From contig JABYQS010000042.1 in assembly GCA_022592435.1 (NCBI GenBank), forward strand, positions 1 through 64,000: a stretch of DNA of 64,000 bases, written 5' to 3'. Below the pieces are notes generated by a model, which was given only the letters and a program-made list of their open reading frames with translations, did not search any database and was not told the origin of the DNA. Positions 53,679 to 64,000 of the stretch are shown piece by piece. A program made the translations under genes and the position numbers. This stretch comes from Cerioporus squamosus (lineage: Eukaryota; Basidiomycota; Agaricomycetes; Polyporales; Polyporaceae). Position 1 is the first letter of the stretch. Each line of letters starts with the position of its first letter.

Positions 53679-55723
53679 ATGCTTAAGTCACTTCTCATCC
53701 TCCTAGTCCTCCAGCTCTTCCATCTCATCATAGCCGCGGCCGGCGACGGTAGACTCCAAAGCAAGTGTCGTTGCCTTTACGGAGATTCTTGCTGGCCGAG
53801 CCAGAGCGAGTTCGCCCAACTCGCGACCCAAGTCTCGCAGCCTCTCCTTCATCCCACCCCGCCCGCTAAGCCGTGCTACGCCTCCGTCAATTCGTCGGAG
53901 TGCGCCGAGGCAGTCGCGGGATGGAACGATGGTGCCTGGCGGACGAACCAGACGGGGGCGATGCAGTCACCGAACTTTGAGACCTTCACGTTCCCCAATG
54001 GCACGATTGAGGCATGCTACTTGAACACCACGCTCGGAGTGCCATGCGGACAGGGAAGTGTGTCCGTTATCGGGGTAGACGCAAGGTCGATCGGCGATAT
54101 CCAAGCGGCGGTCAAGTTTGCTGCGAAGCACAATTTGCGCTTAGCTGTCAAAAACACGGGGTGAGTTGGTTTGCTATATACAACCCCCATGCTTGCTTAC
54201 CCCCAGGCAAACTCCTTCAGACACGACTTCCTAGGCCGCAGTGATGGCCGGGGCTCGTTCATGGTCTGGACGCACAACATGAAGAACATCACGGTGCATT
54301 CGTCCTTCACCCCTATGGGTGCGTCAACGAACGAGAGTTATGAGGACGGTATGCCTGCCGTTCGTTGATCACGGCTTCAAGCTTACGGATCGGGCCAACA
54401 GCGATCACTTTGGGGGCTGGCGTGCAATGGCATGAAGCATACGCCGCAGCTAATGCTTCCGGTCGCGTCTTAGTCGGCGGTGCTTCAGCAGGAGGCTCTG
54501 TGGGTGCAGCCGGTGGCTGGCTTCTCGGTGGAGGGCATAGTGCACTCTCCCCATCCTTCGGCCTTGGTGAATCCACTCGTTATGGACATATTCGCGCATG
54601 TGCTGACGCAGCTCATCCTAGGTGTCGACAACGTCCTTGAATTCTCAGTAGTGACCGCGAACGGCTCATACATCGTGGTTAATGCGCACCAACACCCCGA
54701 CCTCTTCTGGGCCCTTCGCGGGGGCGGCGGTGGCACCTACCGCACGTGTCCCTCCTTCCCCATCATCGCCGCCTTCCTGGTGGCCTCTATCAACGCATCC
54801 ACGCCCAACGCTGCTCTGTCTCAGGCATTCACGGAGCTCGTGCGAATCACTCCTCAGCTGACCGACGAAGGCTGGGGAGGCTACTCCTTCTTCAGCCTGT
54901 CGAACGGCTCCCTCTCGTTCACCCTAGCCTTCATCGTCCCGGCATCGTCCCCTGAGTCCGCGGCAAAGGCGAACACGACTATGAATGCGTACCTCAGGTA
55001 TGCACAGGAGCTCGCGGCGAACGCCACACAGTCGGGCGATCCAACGCAGGTCGAGGCAGCGTTAACGACGCCGTTTGCCTCGTGGTACGAGTGGTATAGT
55101 GCTCTCTTCGCCACGGGCGCGGGGGTCGGGGGCAACATCGAGGTCGGGTCGTGGCTCATGCCGCGGGATGTGGTTGAACTCGACTACGAGCATGTGGCAC
55201 AGGTGTTGCTGAGCATTCCAGGGATCAGCTGGTAGTAAGTACACCGTCGGTCATCCTTGACGTTGTCAGCTGAGCTGCCTTCTTGGGCGCCCCGCAGTCC
55301 CGTTGCTGGAGGCGCAGTGTCGAACGTCAGCACCTCCGCTACAGGCCTCAACCCCGCCTGGCGGAAGGCCGCGGCCCACGTTGTCGAGGGCGTCGTCTGG
55401 CCTGAGGGCGCAACACTCAACGAAATCAATACTTTGCGTGATGCGCTCGAGAGCAACACAGCTAAACTTCGTGCCCTCGCTCCAGAGTCTGGCGCGTACT
55501 TCAACGAGGTAAGCAGGCGAGTCAAAGTTTAGAGACGGGAGACTTACTAATGAGTATCGTCCAGGCTTCACTGTACGAACCTAACCCAGCGCACTCGTTC
55601 TTTGGTTCCAATTATAAGAAGCTCCGCGCTATCAAGGTCATCTACGACCCCGGCGATCTCCTCATTGTCGCTGAGGGCGTAGCTTCCGACGAGTGGGACA
55701 AGAGCCTGACGTGCCGCAAGTGA
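53679..55723 (+). CDS. VAO/BBE-type flavin oxidase, copy 3 (internal deletion)
   Basis: ATG 53679 starts MLKSLLILLVLQLFHLIIAA, a signal peptide. The frame is open in all seven exons. Key motifs present: [59 protein letters not shown] end, and YKKLRAIKVIYDPGDLLIV. However GGGGGT is followed directly by YRTCPSFP: the eight residues FG(V/I)(V/A)TS(V/A)T found in copies 1, 2 and 4 are missing, an in-frame 24-nt loss at about 54,737. That loop is one of the strongest conserved FAD-site elements of this family, so the enzyme may not bind flavin properly. Promoter elements look good (TATA box, palindrome). Expressed but impaired, or neofunctional, are both possible. Confidence 0.8.
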
Positions 55724-56000
55724 ACTTCATAGTATTCGTTATCTGCCCTGAGATGGTCGCCTTTGTAGTAAGCCATACGCAAATGAGATATTCGAGCCCC
55801 TCGGTCAATCGATGAGACATTGAGAAGGATGTCTAGAGTAGGGCCTACATGGCGATGTGGCAGGTTATACTGAACGCCTGCGGGACGGTCGATCAGCCAA
55901 ACTCATTTCAAGGCACTACTGACTGTTTGTGAATCAATGTGCCTTAGCGGCAGAGCTCAGCAGTCAGTGGATACAGCAGGCCCGGCGACACCTCGTTTTG

Positions 56001-56132
56001 TAGTCTCGTGACCAGACCTTCAGGAGCGCTCGCTTTGAAGCGGAGATTAAAGTTTTCGGGTGCTGCCGCTTCAGGAGCCGGCAACACCCGGATTTTTCAG
56101 TCGCCGCTCCTGAAGGTCTGGTCACGAGACTA
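56001..56132. mobile_element. MITE-like element with 28-bp terminal repeats and 9-bp duplication
   Basis: Perfect 28-bp inverted repeats start TAGTCTCGTGACCAGACC and end the element at 56132. It is flanked by exact 9-bp direct repeats CTCGTTTTG (55992-56000 and 56133-56141). The interior holds a second hairpin (GGGTGCTGCCG with CGGCAACACCC). The 9-bp duplication fits a Mutator-type non-autonomous element, but its ends differ from the 44.3-kb MULE. Confidence 0.8.
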
Positions 56133-56372
56133 CTCGTTTTGCAGTAAGCGATCCTCGTGTGCACAGCCACCGGAGAAGCGGAGCGTCGGAGCGCAGGTTG
56201 CCATATCCATATAACGTCAACGCACACCGTCAGGGTCCGTCACCACAGCTTTCACCTATGTCTCGACGCCCACCTCGACGCTGCAACCAATCCAGAGGAT
56301 TCTTCTACATATCCGAGCCTTGGCAGAATGTCGCTTACACGCGAAATACGACTGCGCGCCGTAGCTTGGCCG

Positions 56373-56394
56373 TGCAAATAACCCGGGATTTGCA
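56373..56394 (+). promoter_or_regulatory. Palindromic upstream motif, copy 4
   Basis: Perfect arms TGCAAAT and ATTTGCA around an AACCCGGG core, 25 bp before the TATA box and 105 bp before the start of copy 4. It may bind a dimeric regulator. Confidence 0.6.
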
Positions 56395-56418
56395 AGGTCA
56401 TCGGAGGTAGGGATCGAA

Positions 56419-56425
56419 TATAAAA
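56419..56425 (+). promoter_or_regulatory. TATA box of flavin-oxidase copy 4
   Basis: TATAAAA, 74 bp upstream of the start codon at 56499. Confidence 0.65.
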
Positions 56426-56498
56426 CCCTGCGACGTGCTCGTGCTCAACACACTCAGAAGTCAAGCAAGAGGCGGCGTCCGTGCACTTCCAGCCAATC

Positions 56499-58592
56499 AT
56501 GCTCAAAACTCCACTTCTCTTCCTTCTCGCCCTCCTCCAGATTGCCCATACTACGGCTGTCTCTGGAAGCAGCTGTCGATGTCTCTACGGTGACCCCTGC
56601 TGGCCAAGCCAAAGCGCGTTCGACCAGCTCTCCGGCCAGGTCTCGCAGCCTCTCATTCTTCCGACGCCGGCTGCACAAGCATGCTACCTGTCACCAGACT
56701 CCTCCGAGTGCGCCGAGGCGGTCGCTGGATGGGACAACGGGAACTGGCGGGCGAACCAGACTGGGGTGATGCAGTCTCCGAACTTCGAGACTTTCACCTT
56801 CCCCAACGGCACGATCGAGGCGTGCTACCTGAACACCACACTCGGGGTGCCGTGCGGACAGGGAAGCGTCTCCGTTAGAGCGGTGGATGCACGGTCGGTC
56901 AGCGACATCCAGGCAGCAGTCAAGTTCGCTGCCGAGCATAATCTCCGGTTGGCTGTCAAGAACACTGGGTGAGTCCGTTCAGATGTAGCGACCGGGCTTT
57001 CCTGACTGACTGGCTTCCGCCAGACACGATTACCTGGGACGCAGTGATGGCCGGGGTTCATTCATGCTCTGGACGCACAACATGAAGAACATTACAGTCC
57101 ATCCGTCATTCACCCCTGCGGGTGCGCCTGCGAACGACAGCTACGAGTACGGTACGTTCTCGTGCTCCAGATATTTGCGCCTGAATGCATACTGACTGGT
57201 TCAATAGCCATCACTCTCGAGGCTGGTGTGCAATGGCATGAGGCTTACGATGCAGCCAATGATGCCGGTCGCGTCCTAGTCGGTGGTGCCTCGGGGGGCG
57301 GATCGGTAGGCGCAGCCGGCGGCTGGATTCTCGGCGGGGGCCACAGCGCTCTCTCTCCATCCTTCGGCCTCGGTGAGTCCATGCATCTTCGACACGCATA
57401 CGCATGCACTGACCCTCCCTTTCACGGTCCAGGTGTCGACAACGTCGTCGAGATCTCTGTGGTTACTTCGAACGGATCGCATCTCGTGACAAACGCGTAC
57501 CAACACCCAGACCTTTTCTGGGCACTCCGCGGAGGAGGAGGCGGGACCTTCGGTGTCGCCACCTCGGTCACCTACCGCACGCGCCCCTCCTTCCCCGTCA
57601 TCGGCGCCTTCCTCTCGGTCTCATACAACACGTCGACATACACGCCCAACGCCGCCCAGTCTCAGGCATTCACCGAGCTAGTGCGCATCACTCCCCATTT
57701 GAACGACGAAGGCTGGGGCGGATACTCGATGTTCAGACCCTCGAACGGCTCGCTGTCCTTCGCCCTACGCTACGTCGTCCCGGCCTTGTCCCCGGAGTCT
57801 GCTGCGCAGGCGAACGCGACCATGAGTGCGTACCTCGCGTATGTGCAGCAGCTCGCGGCGAACGCCACGCAGGCGGGCGATCCCACGGAGGTGCAGGCGA
57901 CGTACACAGCGCCGTACACGTCATGGTACGACTGGTACGCCCCGCTGTTCTCCACCGGTGAGTCAGTGGGGTTCAATGTCGAGCTCGGGTCGTGGCTCCT
58001 CCCGCGGGACGTCGTCAAGAGCGACCACGAGCACGTTGCGCAGACCCTGCTCACTATCCCGGGGATCAGCTGGTAGTGAGTGCACGTCGTCAGGCATCCT
58101 GCTCGGTCGTCGGCTGAGCTGACCTTTTTTGTGTGCCATGCAGTGCTGTGTGTGGAGGTGCAGCGTCCAACGTAAGTGCCGACGCTGCAGGCATCAACCC
58201 CGCGTGGCGGAAGGCCGTTGTACACGTCGTTGGGGCCACCACTTGGTCCGAGGGCGCGACACTGGAGGAGATAAACGCTTTGCGGGATGTCCTCAAGAAC
58301 GACACTGCCAAGATGCGCGCTCTCGCGCCGGAGTCTGGAGCGTACTACAACGAGGTGAGTGGTCTCAGACTTGTTTCAGATCGTTGTACATGGTCGATGA
58401 CAGCTGACGATACTTCTTATTGCACTTCTCTAGGCTTCGCCGTACGAGCCCGACCCAGCACAGGCGTTCTTCGGCTCCCACTACACGAAGCTACGAGCCA
58501 TCAAGGCCGTCTACGACCCGATCGACCTCTTCGTCGTCGCGGAGGGCGTGGGGTCCGATGAGTGGGACGAGAGCTTGACATGCCGCAAGTGA
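56499..58592 (+). CDS. VAO/BBE-type flavin oxidase, copy 4 (intact)
   Basis: The first ATG is 56499; the signal peptide is MLKTPLLFLLALLQIAHTTA. Seven exons with GT-AG introns give an open protein. Motifs in order: [35 protein letters not shown] (covalent flavin His), [71 protein letters not shown], and the C-terminal YTKLRAIKAVYDPIDLFVV, ending TCRK at 58592. N-glycosylation sites (NQT, NGT, NTT) support secretion. The glycine loop has no Cys for a second flavin link. It probably oxidises an alcohol or sugar substrate using oxygen; exact substrate unknown. It is the best functional copy of the array and sits next to an MFS gene on the opposite strand. Confidence 0.9.
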
Positions 58593-58924
58593 GGCTGCGT
58601 CCAATCGACTTGCCGCGTCAGGTTGGCTTTCGTCGCAAGTAGTGTCAGTCTAAGCAAGCCCGATGTGCGCTGTTTCTGGGTATGTCCAATCAATGCGGAC
58701 GTTTGACAATGATGGATACACATGTGCGCGGAATGGTATATATGGATACATTCCTTCTAATCCGTACGAGAACGAAGAGAGAGACGTCTACGAAAGCGGA
58801 TAGACTGCTTTTGGGGCCTCTAGCATGATGCCTGGACGGCTGACGAGCACGCCAGACGTCGCGTCGTGAATGGTCGTGACAGTGATAGTCCGTGAATGAC
58901 AACCTCAGGGCGCAAGTCAAGATA
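58593..58924. other. Convergent intergenic region
   Basis: This is the 3' flanks of flavin-oxidase copy 4 and of the MFS gene. No feature. Confidence 0.5.
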
Positions 58925-61062
58925 TCATGTCGACTCCTCCGGCTCGATCTGCGGCTCGTCCGACGCGGTGCGGTCCGGCAGGAATGTTGCAACCCACAGC
59001 GCGGCACACACAAGCGTGGAGAGCGCAACGTACACGAAGTATCCGCCCATGTAGTGGTGCTGCTTGTCGATCGAGAGCGAGAAGAGCGAGTTGGCGGCCG
59101 CGGGTCCGACAGCGCGCATGATGGACACGAGCATCTGCGCGATGCCGTTCACGGACCCGAGCGACGCCTTGTTCGGGGACGACGCCGTGATGAAGATAAA
59201 CACGCAGCCTGGGGAGAACGGAAAGTTCATGTCAGCGACATCGAAGCCAGCACATGCAAGAGGGAAGACGAGCAGCGACACTCACCGTACGCGAAGTTGA
59301 TGATAATAGACAGCAGCGCCTGGCCGATCGTCAGGGCCCACACAGCGGAACTCAGGCCCTCGAGCCGCGCGAGCTCGTTGATGAAAGGGAAGAGGCCGAA
59401 CACGGGCAGGACGCTCGCGATGCCGGTCATGTACACGCGCTTCGTGCCAAAGCGGTCGTGGATCCGCCCAAAGAGGAAGATCTGCGTGAGGCCGTTGATG
59501 ATCCCGTAGAGCGACATGATCAGCCCGATGACCTGCGGGTCGAGCCCGAGCCCGCCGAGCGCGATGGGAGTCGAGTAGAAGACCGGCTGGATGGCGCGGA
59601 GCGTGATGTCGACGATGGCGAGGAAGGCGTAGTTCCCCGCGGCGATGATGACGCGCGGGACGAGAAGCTGGCGGAGAGGAAGCGGACGCGAGCCATCGTC
59701 CACTACTGGATTCTTCGCGACTTGAGATGCGTCGCGCTCGATGGCCGCCTCTTTTGGAGAGAGGCGTAGTATCTGCCGAAGAGATAAGGGGTTCTTCACC
59801 GTCTAAAGCAGTGCCGTCGAGGGTCAGACACGGCTGCGACAGTTATGCGAGTGGATCCTCGTACCTCCTTCAAGAAGAACAGAGTGACGAAGCAAGCCAC
59901 TGCGGAGAAGGTGGCGGGAATAGGCACATGCAAGGAAATAAGGATACTGCTTCAAGAACTCGATACCACCGAAGACGCTAGGATAGCGATCGGCAGGTCG
60001 AGACAGGGAACCTCCAATAATAGGACTGCAAGAAGGTTGAGCTCGGTGAATTCTCGAGGAGACGGGAATGCTTACCCGAGCGTTGCGCCGGTAGACCAAG
60101 CGATAGGCAGGTAGGCGTATGCCTGCGCGATGTTACTGGGGTCCGTGATCTCGGCCAGCATGCTCTTCATGACACCGATGTTGCCGTTGAGAGCGCCGTT
60201 TAAACTTCGGCTATGGGTAGAGTGAGTATGTATACATGGCATGGTGGGGAACATGAACCGTACCTTATTACAAGACCCCAGAACGTGCGAGAGAGACCGA
60301 AGCAATACATAGACAGCGATAGACCCATCAAGCCTGTCATAATGACTGGCTTACGTCCAATATGGTCGGATATCCGACTCCAGTGCATGACTGTCATGGC
60401 TTGGGTCGCAAAGAATATGGATTGCTGGGGATACCATGTCAGCACGAGAAGCACGGTAGTGATCAGGACGCGGGATAGCAGGGCTAGGCACGGTATTCAA
60501 AACAAGAACGTTTATCCTACGCTGTTAGGGTGATACGGTGCCCTGTCGTTCCCTCTTATCATCGCTCGAGCAGAGAGGCGTAATATCATGGAACATAGCC
60601 CATATACAACTATTGTGACTTTCAGCAGCGTCGTGCGAACGGTGGATTACTTTGCGACTGCAACCGTATCGCTCGGCCTTGCACGACTGCTGAAGCCAAG
60701 GGACATCTTTATGCGCTCTACGACCGTCCGCATGCACCGGGATGAGAAGATGTACAGCTCACCATAACTCCGACATAGTATCCTACCCGCGTTTCGTCCC
60801 CATGAGTGATCCCGATGTTCCGGATGAGCTACAGTACACAGTCAACACAATACGCACCACAGCGTGGAAGGGATAACGAGAAACTCACCTCTGGAGCAAA
60901 CGGGTAGATCACTTGACTCGTGAGGGGCTCTGCGAGCTGGAGGACGAGCAGGATAGAGAACTGAGCCCATGGGATGGGCGCGTGCTTGCGCTTGGGTTGC
61001 CCATGGGAGTCAGAACGGAGGAGGGGGGTCTCCTCGTCGGCCTCAGCGTGTCGTGCAGTCAT
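58925..61062 (-). CDS. Major facilitator superfamily transporter
   Basis: ATG 61062 begins MTARHAEADEETPLLRSDSH, an acidic cytosolic N-terminus. Exons continue with FSILLVLQLAEPLTSQVIYP, GITHGDETRVGYYVGVM, and the family signature between helices 2 and 3: SRISDHIGRKPVIMTGLMGL. Further parts: GALNGNIGVMKSMLAEITD, AYLPIAWSTGATLGPIIGG, a middle loop, then SLYGIINGLTQIFLFGRIHD and ITASSPNKASLGSVNGIAQM. The C-terminus is short and acidic (DEPQIEPEEST), stop at 58925. About twelve membrane helices are expected. The set resembles the fungal ZRT1/YCR023C-like (DHA-type) group; the transported compound cannot be read. One intron (about 60,772-60,427) is about 345 nt, far longer than the rest. Confidence 0.85.
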
Positions 61063-62081
61063 GAAGGGAGAACGGGGGGTAGGAGAAAGGAAGGAAAGCG
61101 GAGGATGGGGGTGAGAGGATGAGTCTGGGGTTTAACATGACGGCGGATTGGGAGATTATATGGAGAAATTTGGTGCTTGAAGCCGATGTCGCGGCATGAG
61201 TCAAGGAGTTATGATTACCTAACAGAACACATAAAGTGTTCACGACCGACGGTTTCGGTCAGAAGTTGGAACTCTTCTGCGCGGCTGCTCTCTCAGTGTC
61301 GACCGCTGCTCACTCACGCGGCCGCCAATCGCGGTGACGCTGCTCGCAACGTAATCGTCCACGGTGCGCTCACCGTCGAGCACGACGGCTGACACAAGCT
61401 GGCTGTCGTCGGCGACATCCCGGACTCTGGAATTGGAGGGAAACATGCAGACACAGGCGGAAACAAGAGGATAAAGAAAGCACCTCCATCAGTACCACGT
61501 CCACGTGGTTATGCCCGGCGCCTGCGGGGGCAGCAGGCGAGGAGAGACGGCCGCATTCGCCCACTGCTCTTTCTCTCGCCATTCGCGTTTGGATGCTCGC
61601 TGTCTCCATCTGCCATCCCGCCTGACGCTCTCTGCTCTCGGCCGCTGTCTGTGCATTGGTTATGGACTCCGGCTGACTCTCTTTGACCTGCTGCGTGCGG
61701 CCCGCAAGCGATGCGAGCTTTGACCCATGCACGGCCCCGGCCCATGCAATCATCGCATGGCAATCACTTCTGCAAAACTCAGAACCCTTCGCTACTCTAC
61801 CGACGACGCGAGGCCTGCCATCGCATCGGCCATGCACCGGAAGATGCCCAGTCGAGCAGCCCAAGCTGCTCGTAAACGGTAGTCGAGTACCTCGGCACCG
61901 TCGTCTCCAGTGGCTCAGCCCATTGTGTTTCTGCCTTCTTCTGTGGGACAAAGCGGTAGCGACGGCACGCGCAATCCTCTAACCACCGCCCTCTCCTGTA
62001 CTTAAGGCCCTTCCGGTGCGTGCTCCTGCTCTCTCTCTGCGACACTCACCAGCTCGCTCGCTCAGTGAACCACTCGCACCT
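61063..62081. other. Divergent intergenic region
   Basis: It separates the MFS gene (minus) from the next gene (plus). It has short frames on both strands and no recognisable gene, RNA or repeat. Confidence 0.45.
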
Positions 62082-63139
62082 ATGCTCATGCTCACCATGC
62101 TACACCTTCCTCTCAACGTCATGGACCTCATGCCTGCTCCCTCTTCCAATGCGTTTCCGTCTCTATCCCCTCTCTGTCGTGCGTGTAGTCCGCCACCGAC
62201 GCTCTTGCGCGCGCCCTCGCAACCACCATCCGCCCAAGGCAGTTGCCACCCGCGTGGTCCAGTGAGCAGCCGCACCCGCTCACAGAGTGGCACAAGCTCC
62301 AGCCAAGGGAATCGCCCTCTACCTGACGATGATCAGGTCGTTTTTCGCGAACGCCTCGACACTGCCGGGGACCCCAAGATCGACCCTCAAGCAATCGCAA
62401 TGGAGTTGGAGGGTCGCAGGATCTCGCCCATCGGCTCCCGCCGTGGATCGTCCAAGACGTGCCCTCCGTCTCCTGCGGTGTCATCATCGGCGTACTTCCC
62501 CCCTCCCGGTCTGGTCAAAGGCGAACCACCCAGTGTGCTTCCGGAACGCCCAACGAGCCGTGCAGCGTCGGCGCCGCCGTCTACGCACCCGCAGCTCTCG
62601 TCGCTCCTGGACCCAACTTTGTCCCGGGGAATCGAGAGGGGGCCGGAAGAATGCGTCGAATGTCGCCTGGCTGAGATGTCGCTCGAAGAGTTCGAAGACA
62701 AGTCCGTGTCCATGTCCCAGATCCGCAAACTTCCCACGGACAAGCATAAGAACAAGAGACCCGGTCCGAGGGACAACGCCGGCCCGTACAGCAGAACGAT
62801 TCGCGATGTGCTGCGTGAGCAACCGTACTTTGGGTGCGTCTTCTCCAGTGTATCCACATTCACGTCCTCTGACGTTTCGAGATTGGCTCACGCAGGTCGT
62901 ACCCCTGTCCCATCGAGTGCAGTGGCTCCCGGTGCGCGAACTGCGCGTTCCTTCGGTTCGGCGGGAACCTGCTCGCTGCCAAGATCGGGCAGCGCACGAC
63001 GAACGCCCGCTTGCTGCGCGTCACGCCCCAGTCGGACTGGCCGTACGTCGAGGACAAGGACAAGGTCCTCGCGCTGCGGGAGGCCTACCGGAGTGGGTTG
63101 GAGCGAGCGCTCAAGGAGCTCTCCTCGCAGAAGTACTAG
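62082..63139 (+). CDS. Uncharacterised protein with a C-terminal Cys motif
   Basis: The frame is open from 62016, but the first ATG is at 62082 (MLMLTMLHLPLNVMDLMPAP). A Ser/Pro-rich N-terminus is followed by an acidic segment (ECVECRLAEMSLEEFEDKSV) and a charged part (DKHKNKRPGPRDNAGPYSRT). An intron starting GTGCGT near 62834 and ending CACGCAG gives the last exon, SYPCPIECSGSRCANCAFLR then GLERALKELSSQKY, stop at 63139. Without splicing, the frame runs to 63167 with a low-complexity tail. The CPIECSGSRCANC cysteines could hold a zinc ion. I recognise no family. Confidence 0.55.
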
Positions 63140-63732
63140 TTTTGAGGGCCTGAGTCGTGGAGCTTGAGCGAGGCATGCATCTTCGTCCATGCATCATGAC
63201 CGTTGGTGAGGTTCTATGGTATTCGCATCGTATAGCTATCACTAGTCGTAGTCCGTCGCTTTGTCAACCTCCGCTCCTTCTACGTTACCTGTTACTTACC
63301 TGTATCGACCATCACCACTGTATGCGTATATGTAGCCTATGCGAATTGGATTATGCCTTTATGTAGGTTCATTCTTTGGTGTGCTACTGCGACTTTGCAA
63401 CTTACCTCGAACTCGGCGTGGACGTGGCTGGGCATGCGAACGTATAATACCTGTGCTCAGTCACTGCAGACGGCTTGATATTGAGGTGTCGGGACGCGCA
63501 TACAAACCGCTGTTAGTGGAGGGCGAGTTGCGGCGCACATGCAATGGCCGTCAATTAGGTCAAGACAACATATGTATGGTTGCACGACAGCAGCGTCCAT
63601 AAGTACATCTGAGGCGCTGTCCGAGGTTCCTAGGGTCATACAGCCGTATGTATACTGAGAATCATCTCGGATGGCGCACTCCCCGACTCTAGCCTCCCGG
63701 GAGCTGAATGGCCCAGGGTCACTGCCAACTCC
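63140..63732. other. Convergent 3' intergenic region
   Basis: No supported feature between the unknown gene and the thaumatin-like gene. Confidence 0.45.
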
Positions 63733-64000
63733 TCACGGGCAGAACGTGACGGTGTAGTCGGCGGCGAGGTTCGTGTCGCACGTCCAGAGCGCAGTGTGGC
63801 TCTGCTCATCGAACGCGTACGCGTACGAGTCCGGGCACGCGTCCTCTGCACAGTGCACGCACGAACCAATTCGTCAGCACTCTCGCTCGCTCCGACATCA
63901 GAGAGACAGGGACTCACTGAAGTAGTGGTAGAACTCCACGCCATCGGGCGGGCACGTCCCGCTCGTGTTGTGGGTGCCCGTGCAGCAGTTCGGGTTGTTG
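63733..64000 (-). CDS. Thaumatin-like protein, C-terminal part (cut by window edge)
   Basis: Exons 64000-63918 and 63845-63733 encode the end of a thaumatin-family protein: NNPNCCTGTHNTSGTCPPDG and EFYHYFK, then DACPDSYAYAFDEQSHTALW and NLAADYTVTFCP with a stop at 63733. The paired cysteines and the DSYAYAFD segment are conserved in thaumatins and fungal thaumatin-like proteins, which are secreted, disulfide-rich and sometimes have beta-glucan-binding or glucanase activity. The 72-nt intron (63917-63846) has a GTGAGT donor. The rest, including any signal peptide, lies beyond the window. Confidence 0.85.

Larger units (their letters stand above)
55724..56498. other. Intergenic between copies 3 and 4, with a MITE
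   Basis: It contains a 132-bp inverted-repeat element, a palindromic motif and the TATA box of copy 4. No gene. Confidence 0.55.

Noticed and set aside
56001..56132. MITE as a derivative of the 44.3-kb MULE
   Set aside because: Its terminal sequence (TAGTCTCGTG) is unrelated to the MULE ends (GGATAGTAAG).
62016..62081. N-terminal extension of the unknown gene at 62-63 kb
   Set aside because: It begins with GTG, not ATG; nuclear genes rarely start there.
1..64000. CRISPR arrays, rRNA genes, or prokaryotic operons
   Set aside because: No regularly spaced direct repeats or rRNA-like blocks were seen, and gene structure is clearly eukaryotic.

Overview
This window is nuclear DNA from a filamentous basidiomycete, most likely a wood-decay agaricomycete of the polypore type. 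Genes are intron-dense with introns of about 45-75 nt, intergenic DNA is short, and the gene set includes a xylan-type AA14 lytic polysaccharide monooxygenase, a multi-exon microsomal P450, a thaumatin-like protein, a cytochrome b5-acyl-CoA dehydrogenase fusion and a tandem array of VAO/BBE-type flavin oxidases. Gene models were assembled by hand from GT-AG (and some GC-AG) junctions that keep family motifs in frame; those with full exon lists give coding lengths divisible by three.

Layout. 1-9.6 kb: a partial exon, an uncharacterised Ser/Pro-rich gene, a secreted AA14 LPMO (minus), a trimethyllysine-dioxygenase-like gene (minus) and a decayed F-box gene. 9.9-15.9 kb: a 12-exon P450 and a secreted endonuclease/exonuclease/phosphatase (both minus). 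16.2-25.3 kb: a LysM protein, two neighbouring Trp-triplet/SANT-like nuclear proteins (minus), and divergently the mRNA export receptor Mex67/NXF. 26.3-38.8 kb: an ankyrin-repeat protein, an intron-containing tRNA-Ser(GCU), the mitochondrial outer-membrane insertase Mim1, a DENN6-type Rab exchange factor (minus), an unknown acidic protein and the cytochrome b5-acyl-CoA dehydrogenase. 40.0-43.9 kb: a CFIm68-like RRM protein converging on an SPT2-type histone chaperone.

44.3-58.6 kb is the most dynamic part. A complete 3.76-kb Mutator-like element (about 148-bp terminal inverted repeats, 9-bp target-site duplication, MULE transposase with SWIM finger) sits about 260 bp upstream of four head-to-tail copies of a secreted flavin-oxidase gene. 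Copies 1 and 4 look intact, copy 2 has two frameshifts, and copy 3 has lost eight residues of a conserved FAD-site loop. A 132-bp MITE, also with a 9-bp duplication, lies between copies 3 and 4, and a shared palindromic motif lies upstream of those two. An MFS transporter, an unknown gene and a thaumatin-like gene cut by the window edge follow.

Most genes are unrelated housekeeping or secretome genes. The flavin-oxidase array followed by an MFS transporter is the only arrangement that might be a functional cluster; that is inference. I found no rRNA, CRISPR or prokaryotic-type operon. The most unusual signals are the young MULE with its cargo-like features, the eroding tandem array, and three apparent GC-AG introns together with a 14-nt microexon.
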